A stretch of 64,000 nt of DNA, from positions 682,001 through 746,000 of the forward strand of contig NZ_QFFJ01000002.1 of NCBI RefSeq assembly GCF_003308995.1, in the 5' to 3' direction. How positions within the stretch are numbered: the first letter of the stretch is position 1; the number at the start of each line of letters is the position of its first letter. Source of the DNA: Chitinophaga flava. Its GTDB lineage: Bacteria; Bacteroidota; Bacteroidia; Chitinophagales; Chitinophagaceae. Below, one piece after another: positions 8,801-17,204 of this stretch. A program made the translations under genes and the position numbers. Under the pieces are notes generated by a model. That model was not told the origin of the DNA. It saw only the letters and a list, made by a program, of their open reading frames with translations, and made no database searches.

Positions 8801-9940
8801 GCCGGAACCATCATTGTCGATAGCCAGGTATCTGCCGGCGCTGTCAATAACCCGCAGCAGGTGCCCGGCACTGTTGTAATGAAAGCTGATCATAAATCCT
8901 CTTTCATCTGTGATGCTGATCAGGCGGTATTGCTTGTCTGCAGGATGTAGCTTACGGAAAGTACTGGTTTGCCTGTTTTCATAACTGAAAAGCGTGTATT
9001 CTTCTATGTTAGCTCTGGTAAGTAATAACTGTTCATGTCTGTTATATTCACTGTTGCCGGAGTACGGCAATGCATCAAATACTGCGCTGCGGCCATCTCC
9101 CAGCAGTACCACTGTAGCATCTTCTTCAGGAAATTCCTGTATACGAAGATCATAACTCAGATGAGTGCCATGTCCCAGCAGCCCTTCAAAAGGACTGTCA
9201 CTGTTCCAGGACCGTTCCCATTTCAGTGGAATAGGACCAGGCAATTCAAAGTCGCAACCATCATAAATAACAATGCCTTGTACCAGGTCTACTGGTTCAA
9301 AACCTTTCTTGCAGAGCGCTTTGCTGAGTTTATTGCTGCCGATCTTATTTTTCAGGGCATGATTGAATTTTGTAAGAGCCTTCTTGCCAGCTTTTCCCAG
9401 TCCCTTCATCAGTGCACCGAAGCCATATGACATCAGCAGGTTTAGTAACACACCTGCCCAGTCCGGAACGTAAGGGCCCCCAACCATCACAGGCTTTCCG
9501 AAAGAAAGCGGTATGGAATAGGAAGTAGGCAGATACAGGCTGGGAATAGGAATGAATTTTTTACCGGGAGAAAGCGACAAAGGCATGCCGATATCATTGC
9601 AGGTCATCAGCATATGTCCGGAAGGGCTCATGAGGTTACCCTCCACTTTTACTTTTTTACTGCCGTAGAAATTCACTGAATCATGTCCTATCATCGGGGC
9701 CATCAGGAAAGGGCCTCCCATGGGGATATGGACCAGAAATACCAGCTTTCCGCTGGTATCACTTTTGCCGCGGGGCACATGGTTTATTTTAGTGCTGGCG
9801 CCAATGAAAGGCACATAATCCATCGGATCTATCACCAGTCCGATGTAGGGGTGAGGCAGCGGAACAGGAAAACCCAGCAGGATGACAATATGGATGTCGA
9901 GTCCAATCACCGGGGTAAAGTGTTTATTACTGACAAGCAT
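5849..9940 (-). CDS. PAAR-RHS polymorphic toxin with PD-(D/E)XK nuclease tip
   Basis: 1363 residues. Residues 1-170 are a PAAR-like spike domain (GFPVPLPHPYIGLV, IPMGGPFLMAPMIGHDS, GHMLMTCNDIGMPL). A DUF6531-type segment follows near 217-295 (DGCDFELPGPIPLKWERSWN), then a long YD/RHS-repeat shell ending in the conserved RYYDAETGIYISQDPIGLAS and DPFGL at about 1234-1238. The variable tip (1240-1363) holds WGEKVAARYL, GHGFDLV and NVIEVKSS. The likely catalytic residues are E1247, D1274, E1288 and K1290, in the order of YraN-like restriction-endonuclease folds. A PAAR front suggests delivery by a type VI secretion or contractile injection machine, none of which is in the window. The immunity candidate follows 8 bp downstream. 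Confidence 0.9.
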   Translation of the reverse strand: MLVSNKHFTPVIGLDIHIVILLGFPVPLPHPYIGLVIDPMDYVPFIGASTKINHVPRGKSDTSGKLVFLVHIPMGGPFLMAPMIGHDSVNFYGSKKVKVEGNLMSPSGHMLMTCNDIGMPLSLSPGKKFIPIPSLYLPTSYSIPLSFGKPVMVGGPYVPDWAGVLLNLLMSYGFGALMKGLGKAGKKALTKFNHALKNKIGSNKLSKALCKKGFEPVDLVQGIVIYDGCDFELPGPIPLKWERSWNSDSPFEGLLGHGTHLSYDLRIQEFPEEDATVVLLGDGRSAVFDALPYSGNSEYNRHEQLLLTRANIEEYTLFSYENRQTSTFRKLHPADKQYRLISITDERGFMISFHYNSAGHLLRVIDSAGRYLAIDNDGSGRITCVTAHHKGEKRELVRYAYNEAGDLCELIDPLGQTTYIQYQDHLMVKKTDRNGNSFYWEYDKKGRCIHTTGDDGLLEGWLEYQPAEGFNRITNTKGTTTYHYTPDFVVSQITDALGNSTFLEYTEDMELYRVIDPEGNVTGYTYDELGNKTSVVLPDGTTRTNLFDEAGRPVLEEDGTGNGRTYTYYENNGQVHTITEADGRISIYRYDELQLLHKIETEEEQVTVLSYDEDFNLSSIRMPDESMTSWVYDIWGRCVETVNPIKEQQQLRYDPLSRVTDVWLTEGNHIQLQYNAYEDVISIKDKDRQIRFSYTPMGNIQQREEDGSSIHFLYDREEELTSVVNERGETYRIIRDANGNITSDSGFDGLVRYYERDSSGKIIRILRPGNKWTRLEYDNNGKIIRVEQYDGSWEVFSYDRNGNLTEAINQHATVQFLRDKLGRVMEEWQDGYRVSSNFNSAGQRTSITSSLGADICFDWSHTGDLTGISARTSHQEDYWTMRIQRNLLGLETTRHLPGNICSYWQYRSGNGMPSEHKISVNGKISRNQQYLWDSQNRLKQILNILNGGLTKFGYNIQDQLSWAQYENGPTSHRNPDRTGNLFQSPARQDRKYNQGGRLAETDQARYVYDDEGNLIRKMVTTDTFPATWEYSWYANGLLKAVTRPDNSIVSFRYDALGRRTEKTMRGHITRFVWDADVPLHEWTYPEAERPQITINEYGEMGWSHIEPVPPNSLTTWVFEDGNFRLSARITGDQRYSIITDYLGTPCEAYNEAGNKVWAANLDIYGKINLVHGEKNFIPFRYPGQYEDPETGLAYNRFRYYDAETGIYISQDPIGLASEELNFYAYIRDPNLWIDPFGLNGVLGAWGEKVAARYLAQQGHTILGSVQNISGHGFDLVTKGPNGNINVIEVKSSQSYWRSKSNMSTWTNNNIRKITRNSNGHWGGMPAYQNRLMMAIAQARLAGTLENKLVQINVDQRSIRIKCK

Positions 9941-10065
9941 GTTGAGATGGTTTACATGCCATGGGGCAAGGGTCTAATAATAAAGAAACGGTAGAATAAA
10001 TATAAGAAATGCCCGGCGCTTAAAAAATTAAAACCAATGATTTTTCATGAACTCAAAAATGTGGA

Positions 10066-10099
10066 AAAACAAAAGGAGGCAGGCTATTCACCTGCCTCC
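10066..10099 (-). terminator. Terminator of the alcohol dehydrogenase gene
   Basis: On the minus strand a 9-bp stem GGAGGCAGG/CCTGCCTCC (10099-10091 with 10083-10075, 7-nt loop) is followed by TTTTGTTTTT, 27 bases downstream of the dehydrogenase stop. Confidence 0.8.
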
Positions 10100-10125
10100 G
10101 TATAGGCGCTGTAGTATTTTGAAGA

Positions 10126-11181
10126 TTATTTTTTCAGACTCGCGATATCGATCACAAACCGGTATTTCACATCTCCTTTCAGCATTCTCTCGTAAGCTTC
10201 ATTAATATCTTTGATATCAATCACTTCCACATCACTGGTGATATTATGTTCCGCACAATAGTCCAGCATCTCCTGTGTTTCGCGGATACCACCAATCAGA
10301 GATCCTGCAATACTACGGCGGCCCATGATCAGGTGGAAAGCCGGTACGGCAGAAGGTTCTGGCGGCACGCCCAGGCAGATCATCACGCCGTTCAGGGTCA
10401 GCAGGTTGAGGAAGGGGCTGTAATCATGCGGCGCAGACACAGTGTTGATGATGAAATCAAATGTGTTGCGCAGCTGTTTCATCTGTTCTTTATCCTTTAT
10501 CAGGGCAAAGTGATGAGCGCCCAGTCTTTTGGCATCTGCTTCCTTGGAGGGAGAGGTGCTCAGCATAGTAACTTCGGCGCCGAGGGAAGCGGCCAGTTTT
10601 ACAGCCATATGTCCCAATCCGCCAAGGCCCAGTACAGCTACTTTATGGCCTGGGCCTACTTTCCAGTGACGCAGTGGAGAATACGTGGTGATACCCGCGC
10701 AGAGGAGGGGAGCTACTCCTTCCAGTGGCAATTTATCAGAAACTTTCAGGGTATATTTTTCATCTACTACGATCTCGGTGGAATATCCGCCGTAGGTAGG
10801 TGTCTGACGGTCCATCTCGGTACCATTATAAGTGCTGGCGTTACCCTTGTGGCAATACTGTTCCTCACCAGCTACGCAGGGGTCGCATTCCCGGCAGGAA
10901 TCCACAAAACAACCGATACCGGCCAGGTCCCCTACTTTAAACCGTGTCACGTGTTCGCCTGTTTTTACGATCCTTCCTACGATCTCATGGCCGGGTACCA
11001 TCGGATAGATGGAGCCGCCCCATTCATCTTTTACCTGATGTATATCTGAATGACAAACGCCACAATACAGGATCTCGATTTGTACATCATGCGGACCTAC
11101 TGCTCTTCTTTGGAAATTCCAGGGTCCCAGCGGGGTGGTAGCACTCTGTGCCGCGTAAGCTTTGGTTTCAATCATGGTCAA
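10126..11181 (-). CDS. Zinc-dependent alcohol dehydrogenase, YahK/CAD type
   Basis: NAD(P)H-dependent oxidoreductase for aldehydes and alcohols in the cytoplasm. The catalytic zinc motif CGVCHSDIHQVKDEWG and the PMVPGHEIVGRIV segment (GHE) lie at residues 40-75. The structural zinc cysteines are in CRECDPCVAGEEQYC, and the cofactor glycine motif is LGLGGLGHMAVKLAA. The 351 residues match the cinnamyl-alcohol/YahK subgroup, which usually uses NADPH. A second Met two codons later (MIETKAY, 11175) is an equally possible start. It diverges from the FAD oxidoreductase at 11249, with a 67-bp shared upstream region. Confidence 0.88.
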   Translation of the reverse strand: MTMIETKAYAAQSATTPLGPWNFQRRAVGPHDVQIEILYCGVCHSDIHQVKDEWGGSIYPMVPGHEIVGRIVKTGEHVTRFKVGDLAGIGCFVDSCRECDPCVAGEEQYCHKGNASTYNGTEMDRQTPTYGGYSTEIVVDEKYTLKVSDKLPLEGVAPLLCAGITTYSPLRHWKVGPGHKVAVLGLGGLGHMAVKLAASLGAEVTMLSTSPSKEADAKRLGAHHFALIKDKEQMKQLRNTFDFIINTVSAPHDYSPFLNLLTLNGVMICLGVPPEPSAVPAFHLIMGRRSIAGSLIGGIRETQEMLDYCAEHNITSDVEVIDIKDINEAYERMLKGDVKYRFVIDIASLKK

Positions 11182-11236
11182 ATTGATTTTTGTGTTTCTA
11201 AGCTACTGCTTTTTAAGGAGGATTATGATGATTGAT

Positions 11237-11259
11237 TAACTTAGTAGTATGTTAAGTTA
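11237..11259 (+). promoter_or_regulatory. Inverted repeat over the start codon of the FAD oxidoreductase
   Basis: TAACTTA (11237-11243) and TAAGTTA (11253-11259) form a perfect 7-bp inverted repeat with a 9-bp spacer containing the ATG at 11249. It lies between two divergent oxidoreductase genes and may be an operator. The assignment rests only on symmetry and position. Confidence 0.35.
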
Positions 11260-12391
11260 TTGGGAAAAGCAAAGTCTGCTTCAATACGACTACATCATCG
11301 CCGGAAGCGGTGTTGTCGGGCTGTCGGCCGCTATCAGCCTGAAAGAGCGTCAGCCCGCGGCCCGTGTGCTGGTACTGGAGCGGGAGGTGCTGCCTACCGG
11401 CGCCAGTACTAAAAATGCAGGTTTCGCCTGTATCGGCAGCCTCACGGAAATACTGGCCGATCTGCAAGCGATGCCGCCGGAGACGGTGCTTAATCTGGTA
11501 GCTATGCGCCTGGCGGGTCTGCGGCTGTTACGCCACCGCCTGGGTGATGAACGTATCGGCTACCGGGAAAACGGCAGTTATGAGTTGATAGGCACCAGGG
11601 AAGAATGGGCACTGGGCCAGCTGGAGGTGGTCAACCAACTGCTGGCTGGTATACTGGATGAGGCCCCCGCTTTTTCTCCTGCCAATGAAAAGATCAGCGG
11701 CTTCGGCTTTGCCACCGGCCATGTAAAAGCCATGGTCCGCAACAACTACGAGGGAGAAATCCACACCGGTAGCATGATGCGGGCGCTGATAGACAAAACT
11801 ATCGCCATGGGCGTGGAGATAAAGACCGGCTGCCGGATTGAACGCATGGAAGATCTGCATACAGGCGTCAACGTGATAGTGACCAACCATACCCTGAAAG
11901 AAGATATTATCTTTCAGGCCCATAAGTTACTGGTATGCACCAACGCTTTTACCGGACAGCTGCTGCCGCAGCTGGAGGTAACACCCGGAAGAGGGCAGGT
12001 GCTCATCACCGAACCCGTACCCGGACTACCTTTCAAAGGAATTTTCCACCTGGAGGAAGGGTATTTTTATTTCAGGGAGCTGGATGGACGGGTATTACTG
12101 GGCGGTGGCCGCCAGCTGGACTTCTCCGGGGAAACATCCACCGATTTCAGGTTCAACGACCGCATTCAGCACGAACTGGAAGAAATGCTCCGCCATATTA
12201 TCCTGCCGGGACGGCCTTTTATCATCGCCGACCGCTGGACCGGCATCATGGCCTTCGGCAATACCAAACAACCTATCGTCCGCGCCTATACGGACAATAT
12301 CATCCTCGGCGTCCGCATGGGCGGCATGGGCGTGGCTATTGGCTCCATTATCGGGGATAAAATTGCCACCATGGCCCTCGAACAAAAATAA
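11249..12391 (+). CDS. FAD-dependent amino acid oxidase-like oxidoreductase
   Basis: DAO-family flavoprotein (D-amino acid, glycine or sarcosine oxidase-like) of 380 residues. The N-terminal dinucleotide-binding motif is IIAGSGVVGLSAAISL with the acidic end of the second strand at VLVLEREVLPTGAST. A substrate-domain segment GRGQVLITEPVPGLPFKG and the C-terminal FAD contact DNIILGVRMGGMGVAIGS are visible. No signal peptide is seen, so it is likely cytoplasmic. The substrate cannot be read from sequence. It is monocistronic and divergent from the alcohol dehydrogenase. Confidence 0.82.
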   Translation: MLSYWEKQSLLQYDYIIAGSGVVGLSAAISLKERQPAARVLVLEREVLPTGASTKNAGFACIGSLTEILADLQAMPPETVLNLVAMRLAGLRLLRHRLGDERIGYRENGSYELIGTREEWALGQLEVVNQLLAGILDEAPAFSPANEKISGFGFATGHVKAMVRNNYEGEIHTGSMMRALIDKTIAMGVEIKTGCRIERMEDLHTGVNVIVTNHTLKEDIIFQAHKLLVCTNAFTGQLLPQLEVTPGRGQVLITEPVPGLPFKGIFHLEEGYFYFRELDGRVLLGGGRQLDFSGETSTDFRFNDRIQHELEEMLRHIILPGRPFIIADRWTGIMAFGNTKQPIVRAYTDNIILGVRMGGMGVAIGSIIGDKIATMALEQK

Positions 12392-12425
12392 AAACCCTTT
12401 GCCCCCCGTTTTTTTGTTAATGGAC

Positions 12426-12492
12426 TTTGATAGGAAATTTAAATGTATAGATTTGATTTTCGGGAACCGCGGTAAATGGCTGCGGTTTTTAG
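12426..12492 (+). promoter_or_regulatory. Promoter and early hairpin upstream of the xylose operon
   Basis: TTTG (12426-12429), an 18-bp spacer and TAGATTTG (12448-12455) match the Bacteroidota housekeeping promoter. Immediately downstream (12464-12492) GAACCGC and GCGGTTTTT can form a short terminator-like hairpin within the predicted leader. It may act as an attenuator, or the promoter match may be coincidental, because the first gene starts only at 12586. Confidence 0.45.
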
Positions 12493-12585
12493 TTTTAGCA
12501 TTTTTATAGTGTCATAAGCGTAATAAATACATTTATTTCACTATATTGATCCGCTAAATTTATTTAAAACCACGTTTGAACGTTT

Positions 12586-14262
12586 ATGCAACCAAACTTA
12601 CTTCACTACGTTGATTACCTGGTATTCCTGGTATATTTTGTAATAGTGGCCGGCTACGGGTATTATATCTATCAAAAGAAAAAGAAGGCAACAACAGATT
12701 CCAAAGACTTTTTCCTGGCTGAAGGCTCGCTCACCTGGTGGGCTATCGGTGCTTCGCTGATCGCTTCCAACATCTCGGCAGAACAGTTCATCGGTATGTC
12801 CGGTTCCGGTTTTTCTATGGGTCTGGCTATCTCCACCTATGAATGGATGGCTGCTGCCACGCTCATTGTGGTGGCGGTGTTTTTCCTGCCCATCTACCTG
12901 AAAAACAAGATCTATACCATGCCTCAGTTTTTGGAGCGCAGGTATAATCAAACAGTAAGTACTATCATGGCAGTGTTCTGGTTGCTCCTCTATGTGGTGG
13001 TGAACCTGACTTCTATCCTGTACCTGGGTGCGCTGGCTATCAACAAAATTTCAGGCATCAACTTCTACGCCTGTATGGTGGCATTGTCCTTCTTTGCAGT
13101 GCTGATTACACTGGGTGGTATGAAGGTGATTGGTTATACAGACGTTATTCAGGTGTTTTTCCTCATTCTGGGCGGTCTGGCCACTACTTATCTGGCACTG
13201 GACCTGGTGGCACAGCATTTCGGCCAGAGCGGTGTGCTCAAAGGTTTCAGTCTCCTGCATCAGCATGCCGATGATCATTTCCACATGATCTTTAAGAAAG
13301 ACCAGCCACATTATCTCGACCTACCGGGACTCAGTATACTCGTTGGCGGTATGTGGATCGTCAACCTGAACTACTGGGGCTGTAACCAATACATTACACA
13401 ACGCGCACTGGGCGCCGATCTCAAGACTGCCCGCAGTGGTCTGCTGTTTGCCGGTTTCCTGAAACTGCTGATGCCCGTGATCGTGGTATTACCGGGTATT
13501 GCTGCTTATGTGCTGTACCAACAGGGATTGTATCATGGTGAAATGCTGAAGGATGGCTCCCTGAATCCGGACAATGCTTACCCTGTATTGCTCAACCTCC
13601 TGCCCATGGGCCTGAAAGGTCTGGCTTTTGCTGCCCTGACCGCCGCTGTGGTGGCCTCTCTCGCAGGTAAAGCCAACAGTATTTCCACCATTTTTTCATT
13701 GGATATTTATAAGAAGATATACAACAAAGACGCTGACGAAAAGAAAATCGTAAGTGTAGGGCGTACAACTGTTATCATCGCTATGGTAATCGCTATCGTA
13801 TTGTCCAACTTCCTGGGTATCGATAAAAAAGGCGGTTTCCAGTTCATTCAGGAATATACCGGTTTCGTATCTCCTGGTGTTTTCGCCATGTTTGTGATGG
13901 GTTTCTTCTGGAAACGCACAACTTCCAATGCGGCCCTGTTTGCGATGATAGCTGGCCTGGTGATGTCTTTTGTGTTGAAATTCCTGCCGATGTGGGTAAA
14001 CCTGGAGCCACTGTATCAGTTTGGCTGGGCTGCCCCCAATGCGGCCGGTGTATATGAAATGGCCTTCATCGACCGTATGGGCGTAGTGTTTGTTATTTGT
14101 GTGGTAGGTATGATCATCATCTCCCTGGCTGATCCTTCCAGCAAAAACAATCCAAAAGGACTGGCAATAGACGGCAGCATGTTTAAAACAGCGATGCCCT
14201 TTACCATTGGTGCATTGTTTATTATAGGTATCCTGATTGCCTTGTATACCGTATACTGGTAA
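12586..14262 (+). CDS. Sodium/sugar symporter (SSS family), probable xylose transporter
   Basis: An SSS-family inner-membrane protein of 558 residues with about 14 hydrophobic segments, starting DYLVFLVYFVIVAGYGYYIY. Family signatures include FFLAEGSLTWWAIGASLIAS and ISAEQFIGMSGSGF near the first unwound helix, NYWGCNQYITQRALGADL in the middle, and the region LAGKANSISTIFSLDIYKK. It resembles the bacterial SGLT group. It is followed 20 bp later by xylB and then xylA, so xylose is the probable substrate, imported with Na+. Confidence 0.87.
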   Translation: MQPNLLHYVDYLVFLVYFVIVAGYGYYIYQKKKKATTDSKDFFLAEGSLTWWAIGASLIASNISAEQFIGMSGSGFSMGLAISTYEWMAAATLIVVAVFFLPIYLKNKIYTMPQFLERRYNQTVSTIMAVFWLLLYVVVNLTSILYLGALAINKISGINFYACMVALSFFAVLITLGGMKVIGYTDVIQVFFLILGGLATTYLALDLVAQHFGQSGVLKGFSLLHQHADDHFHMIFKKDQPHYLDLPGLSILVGGMWIVNLNYWGCNQYITQRALGADLKTARSGLLFAGFLKLLMPVIVVLPGIAAYVLYQQGLYHGEMLKDGSLNPDNAYPVLLNLLPMGLKGLAFAALTAAVVASLAGKANSISTIFSLDIYKKIYNKDADEKKIVSVGRTTVIIAMVIAIVLSNFLGIDKKGGFQFIQEYTGFVSPGVFAMFVMGFFWKRTTSNAALFAMIAGLVMSFVLKFLPMWVNLEPLYQFGWAAPNAAGVYEMAFIDRMGVVFVICVVGMIIISLADPSSKNNPKGLAIDGSMFKTAMPFTIGALFIIGILIALYTVYW

Positions 14263-14282
14263 TCGCAAATCCCGTAGTTCCC

Positions 14283-15773
14283 ATGTATTTCATCGGTTAT
14301 GATATTGGTTCCTCTTCTATAAAAGCAGCTTTATTGGACGCCGATAGTGGCAGATGCCTGGCATCTGCCACCAGCCCTTCCAGGGAAATGCCCATACAGG
14401 TGCTGCATCCGCAGTGGGCAGAGCAGGACCCTGACAGCTGGTGGCTGGAAGTTATACATGCCACACAGCTGTTACAACGCCAGTATACATTTGATCCGGC
14501 CATGGTAAAAGGAATAGGCATCGCCTACCAGATGCATGGCCTGGTTTGTGTAGACAAAGACCTGCAGGTGCTACGCCCGGCCATCATCTGGTGCGACAGC
14601 CGCGCCGTAGATATCGGCAACAGCGCTTTCACCGCATTGGGCAAAGAGTATTGTCTCTCGCATCTGCTCAACTCCCCCGGCAATTTTACCGCTTCCAAAC
14701 TGCGCTGGATACACGAAAAAGAGCCTCATATCTATGAACGGATACATAAAATAATGCTGCCCGGCGATTTTATCGCCATGAAGCTTACCGGAGAAGCCTG
14801 TACCACCGTGTCGGGCCTCTCCGAAGGCACTTTCTGGGATTTTCCGGGCAATACCGTCAATACCAGGCTGCTCGAATATTACGGCATAGACAGGCAACTG
14901 CTCTCCGATCTTGTACCCACCTTCGGAATACAGGGAGAACTGACTACCGCCGCCGCCACAGTCCTGCAGCTGAAGGCTGGTACTCCGGTCACCTACCGCG
15001 CCGGAGACCAGCCCAACAATGCCTTTGCGCTCAACGTGCTCCAGCCCGGCGAAGCCGCCACCACGGCCGGTACCTCCGGTGTGGTATACGCTGTGCATGA
15101 TAAACATACCTTCGACCCTAAAAGCAGGGTCAACACTTTTGTACACGTGAACAACGATGTACACCATACCAGAGACGGCGTACTCATGTGCCTCAACGGT
15201 ACCGGTATTGCCAACAGCTGGCTGCGCAACATGATCGGAGAGATCAGTTATCCCGATATGAATACCATCGCCCTTCAGGCGCCGGTAGGATCAGATGGAC
15301 TGCTGGTATTCCCTTTTGGAAACGGCGCAGAAAGGATTCTGGGGAATAAAAGTACAGGCGCTACCGTTAGCCATCTCGATTTCAACCGGCATAGCCAGGC
15401 GCATATGATGAGAGCCGTACAGGAAGGGATCGTATTCGGACTGAACTATGGCCTGGATATTATGACTGAAATGGATCTCACTATCCATCGGGTAAGAGCC
15501 GGCAACGCTAATATGTTTCTCAGCCCGCTGTTCCGCGAGGCGTTTGCTAATACGGCCAATGTGGTCATCGAACTGTATGATACAGACGGAGCACAGGGTG
15601 CTGCCCGCGGTGCCGCCGTTGGAGCGGGTTATGTGCCCCTCAAAGAAGCACACCGGGGCATGCGCTGCCTGGCGGTAATAGAACCAGATGACCAGCTGCT
15701 GTCACAGTACCGTGATGCATATGGTCACTGGCTGGCAGGACTGCGGGCACTCATGTGTAACGGTGATCTGTGA
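14283..15773 (+). CDS. xylB: Xylulokinase
   Basis: FGGY-family kinase that phosphorylates D-xylulose to xylulose 5-phosphate. The ATPase-fold N-terminus is GYDIGSSSIKAALLDADSG, and the substrate segment IAYQMHGLVCVDKD includes the family QMHG. The C-terminal half has AGDQPNNAFALNVLQPGEAA and TAGTSGVVYAV for ATP binding, then GAQGAARGAAVGAGY. The 496 residues are typical. Its stop overlaps the extended reading frame of xylA, and it follows the symporter by 20 bp. Confidence 0.93.
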   Translation: MYFIGYDIGSSSIKAALLDADSGRCLASATSPSREMPIQVLHPQWAEQDPDSWWLEVIHATQLLQRQYTFDPAMVKGIGIAYQMHGLVCVDKDLQVLRPAIIWCDSRAVDIGNSAFTALGKEYCLSHLLNSPGNFTASKLRWIHEKEPHIYERIHKIMLPGDFIAMKLTGEACTTVSGLSEGTFWDFPGNTVNTRLLEYYGIDRQLLSDLVPTFGIQGELTTAAATVLQLKAGTPVTYRAGDQPNNAFALNVLQPGEAATTAGTSGVVYAVHDKHTFDPKSRVNTFVHVNNDVHHTRDGVLMCLNGTGIANSWLRNMIGEISYPDMNTIALQAPVGSDGLLVFPFGNGAERILGNKSTGATVSHLDFNRHSQAHMMRAVQEGIVFGLNYGLDIMTEMDLTIHRVRAGNANMFLSPLFREAFANTANVVIELYDTDGAQGAARGAAVGAGYVPLKEAHRGMRCLAVIEPDDQLLSQYRDAYGHWLAGLRALMCNGDL

Positions 15774-15796
15774 ACGATATTTTAAAATCCACTTTT

Positions 15797-17125
15797 ATGA
15801 GCATTACACTTGGAAACCACGAGTATTTTAAAAACATCGGGAAAATAAGTTACGAAGGGCTGCAGTCAGACAATCCGCTGGCTTATCGCTGGTACGACGA
15901 AAACCGCCTCATAGCAGGTAAAACCATGAAGGAACTGTTCCGCTTCGCGGTATCCTACTGGCATACCTTCTGTGGCACCGGCGGCGATCCTTTCGGACCC
16001 GGCACCAAACACTTCCCCTGGCTGGTATCGCAGGACCCTGTGCAGAGCGCCTTTGATAAAATGGATGCTGCTTTTGAATTCATCACCAAAATGGGCCTGC
16101 CTTATTATTGTTTCCATGATATAGACCTCGTGGATGAAGGCGCTACCATCGCTGAATATGAAAGCAGAATGCAGCAGATCGTTGACTACGCCAAACAAAA
16201 ACAGGATGTCAGCGGTGTGAAACTCCTTTGGGGTACCGCTAATGTGTTTAGCCATCCCCGTTATATGAACGGCGCAGCTACCAACCCCGATTTCGCCGCA
16301 CTGGCCCATGCCGGCACGCAGGTGAAAAACGCGCTGGATGCTACCATCGCTCTGGGCGGTGAAAACTACGTGTTCTGGGGGGGTAGAGAAGGATATATGA
16401 CCCTGCTCAATACCAATATGAAACGCGAACAGGAACACCTGGCCCGCTTCCTCTCCATGGCCCGTGACTACGCCCGTAAACAAGGCTTCAAAGGAACGTT
16501 CTTCATTGAACCCAAACCTTGTGAGCCTACCAAACACCAATACGACTACGACAGCGCCACAGTGATCGGCTTCCTCCGCCACTATGGACTTGACAAAGAC
16601 TTCAAGCTGAATATTGAAGTTAATCACGCTACACTGGCGGGTCATACCTTCCAACATGAACTGCAGGTGGCTGCCGATGCCGGCATGTTAGGCAGCATCG
16701 ATGCCAACCGTGGCGATTACCAGAACGGTTGGGATACCGACCAGTTCCCCATCAACCTCAATGAGCTGGTGGAAAGCATGCTTGTTATCCTCGAGGCTGG
16801 CGGATTTGCCGGCGGTGGTGTTAACTTTGATGCCAAAACACGCCGCAACTCCACCGATCTGGAAGATATCTTCCATGCACATATCGGTGGTATCGATACT
16901 TTTGCCAGAGCGGCGATCATCGCAGAAAAGGTACTGACGCAAACAGCCTATAAAAAATTCCGTGCCGACCGTTACGCTTCCTTCGATTCCGGCAAAGGAA
17001 AAGCTTTTGAAGAAGGCCAGCTGACACTGGAAGATCTTCGCAGCTTCGCTATCTCCAACGGAGAGCCGGCACAGACCAGCGGTAAACAGGAATGGCTGGA
17101 GAATATTATCAACGGATGTATATAA
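15797..17125 (+). CDS. xylA: Xylose isomerase
   Basis: Converts D-xylose to D-xylulose in the cytoplasm with two divalent metals. The catalytic His/Asp pair is in YYCFHDIDLVDEG and the substrate tryptophan region in VLKLLWG-type VKLLWGTANVF. Metal ligands are visible in FIEPKPCEPTKHQYDYD, LNIEVNHATLAGHTF and GSIDANRGDYQNGWDTDQFP. I start at ATG 15797 (MSITLGNHEYFKNIG, 442 residues). An upstream GTG at 15770 overlaps the xylB stop and would add nine residues, but it fits the family less well. Confidence 0.95.
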   Translation: MSITLGNHEYFKNIGKISYEGLQSDNPLAYRWYDENRLIAGKTMKELFRFAVSYWHTFCGTGGDPFGPGTKHFPWLVSQDPVQSAFDKMDAAFEFITKMGLPYYCFHDIDLVDEGATIAEYESRMQQIVDYAKQKQDVSGVKLLWGTANVFSHPRYMNGAATNPDFAALAHAGTQVKNALDATIALGGENYVFWGGREGYMTLLNTNMKREQEHLARFLSMARDYARKQGFKGTFFIEPKPCEPTKHQYDYDSATVIGFLRHYGLDKDFKLNIEVNHATLAGHTFQHELQVAADAGMLGSIDANRGDYQNGWDTDQFPINLNELVESMLVILEAGGFAGGGVNFDAKTRRNSTDLEDIFHAHIGGIDTFARAAIIAEKVLTQTAYKKFRADRYASFDSGKGKAFEEGQLTLEDLRSFAISNGEPAQTSGKQEWLENIINGCI

Positions 17126-17131
17126 TCTCAT

Positions 17132-17171
17132 AAAGCCCCGGCACAGCAATAGAACGCAGCTACGGGGCTTT
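17132..17171 (+). terminator. Stem-loop after xylA
   Basis: AAAGCCCCG (17132-17140) pairs with CGGGGCTTT (17163-17171) around a 22-nt loop. The T-run is short (TTTAC), so it may be a leaky terminator or a 3'-end stabiliser that tunes expression of the epimerase gene downstream. Confidence 0.5.
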
Positions 17172-17204
17172 ACAAGGAAACCTTACGCAACAAAACAATG
17201 AACA

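Noticed and set aside
5849..9940. Possibility that the YD-repeat region is a tandem DNA repeat or CRISPR-like array
   Set aside because: The repeats are at the protein level only (YDxxG-type motifs). No regular DNA repeat and spacer structure is visible.
14571..17149. Several long minus-strand frames opposite xylB and xylA
   Set aside because: They are mirror frames of strongly conserved enzymes, with no start context, no partner genes and no recognisable motifs.
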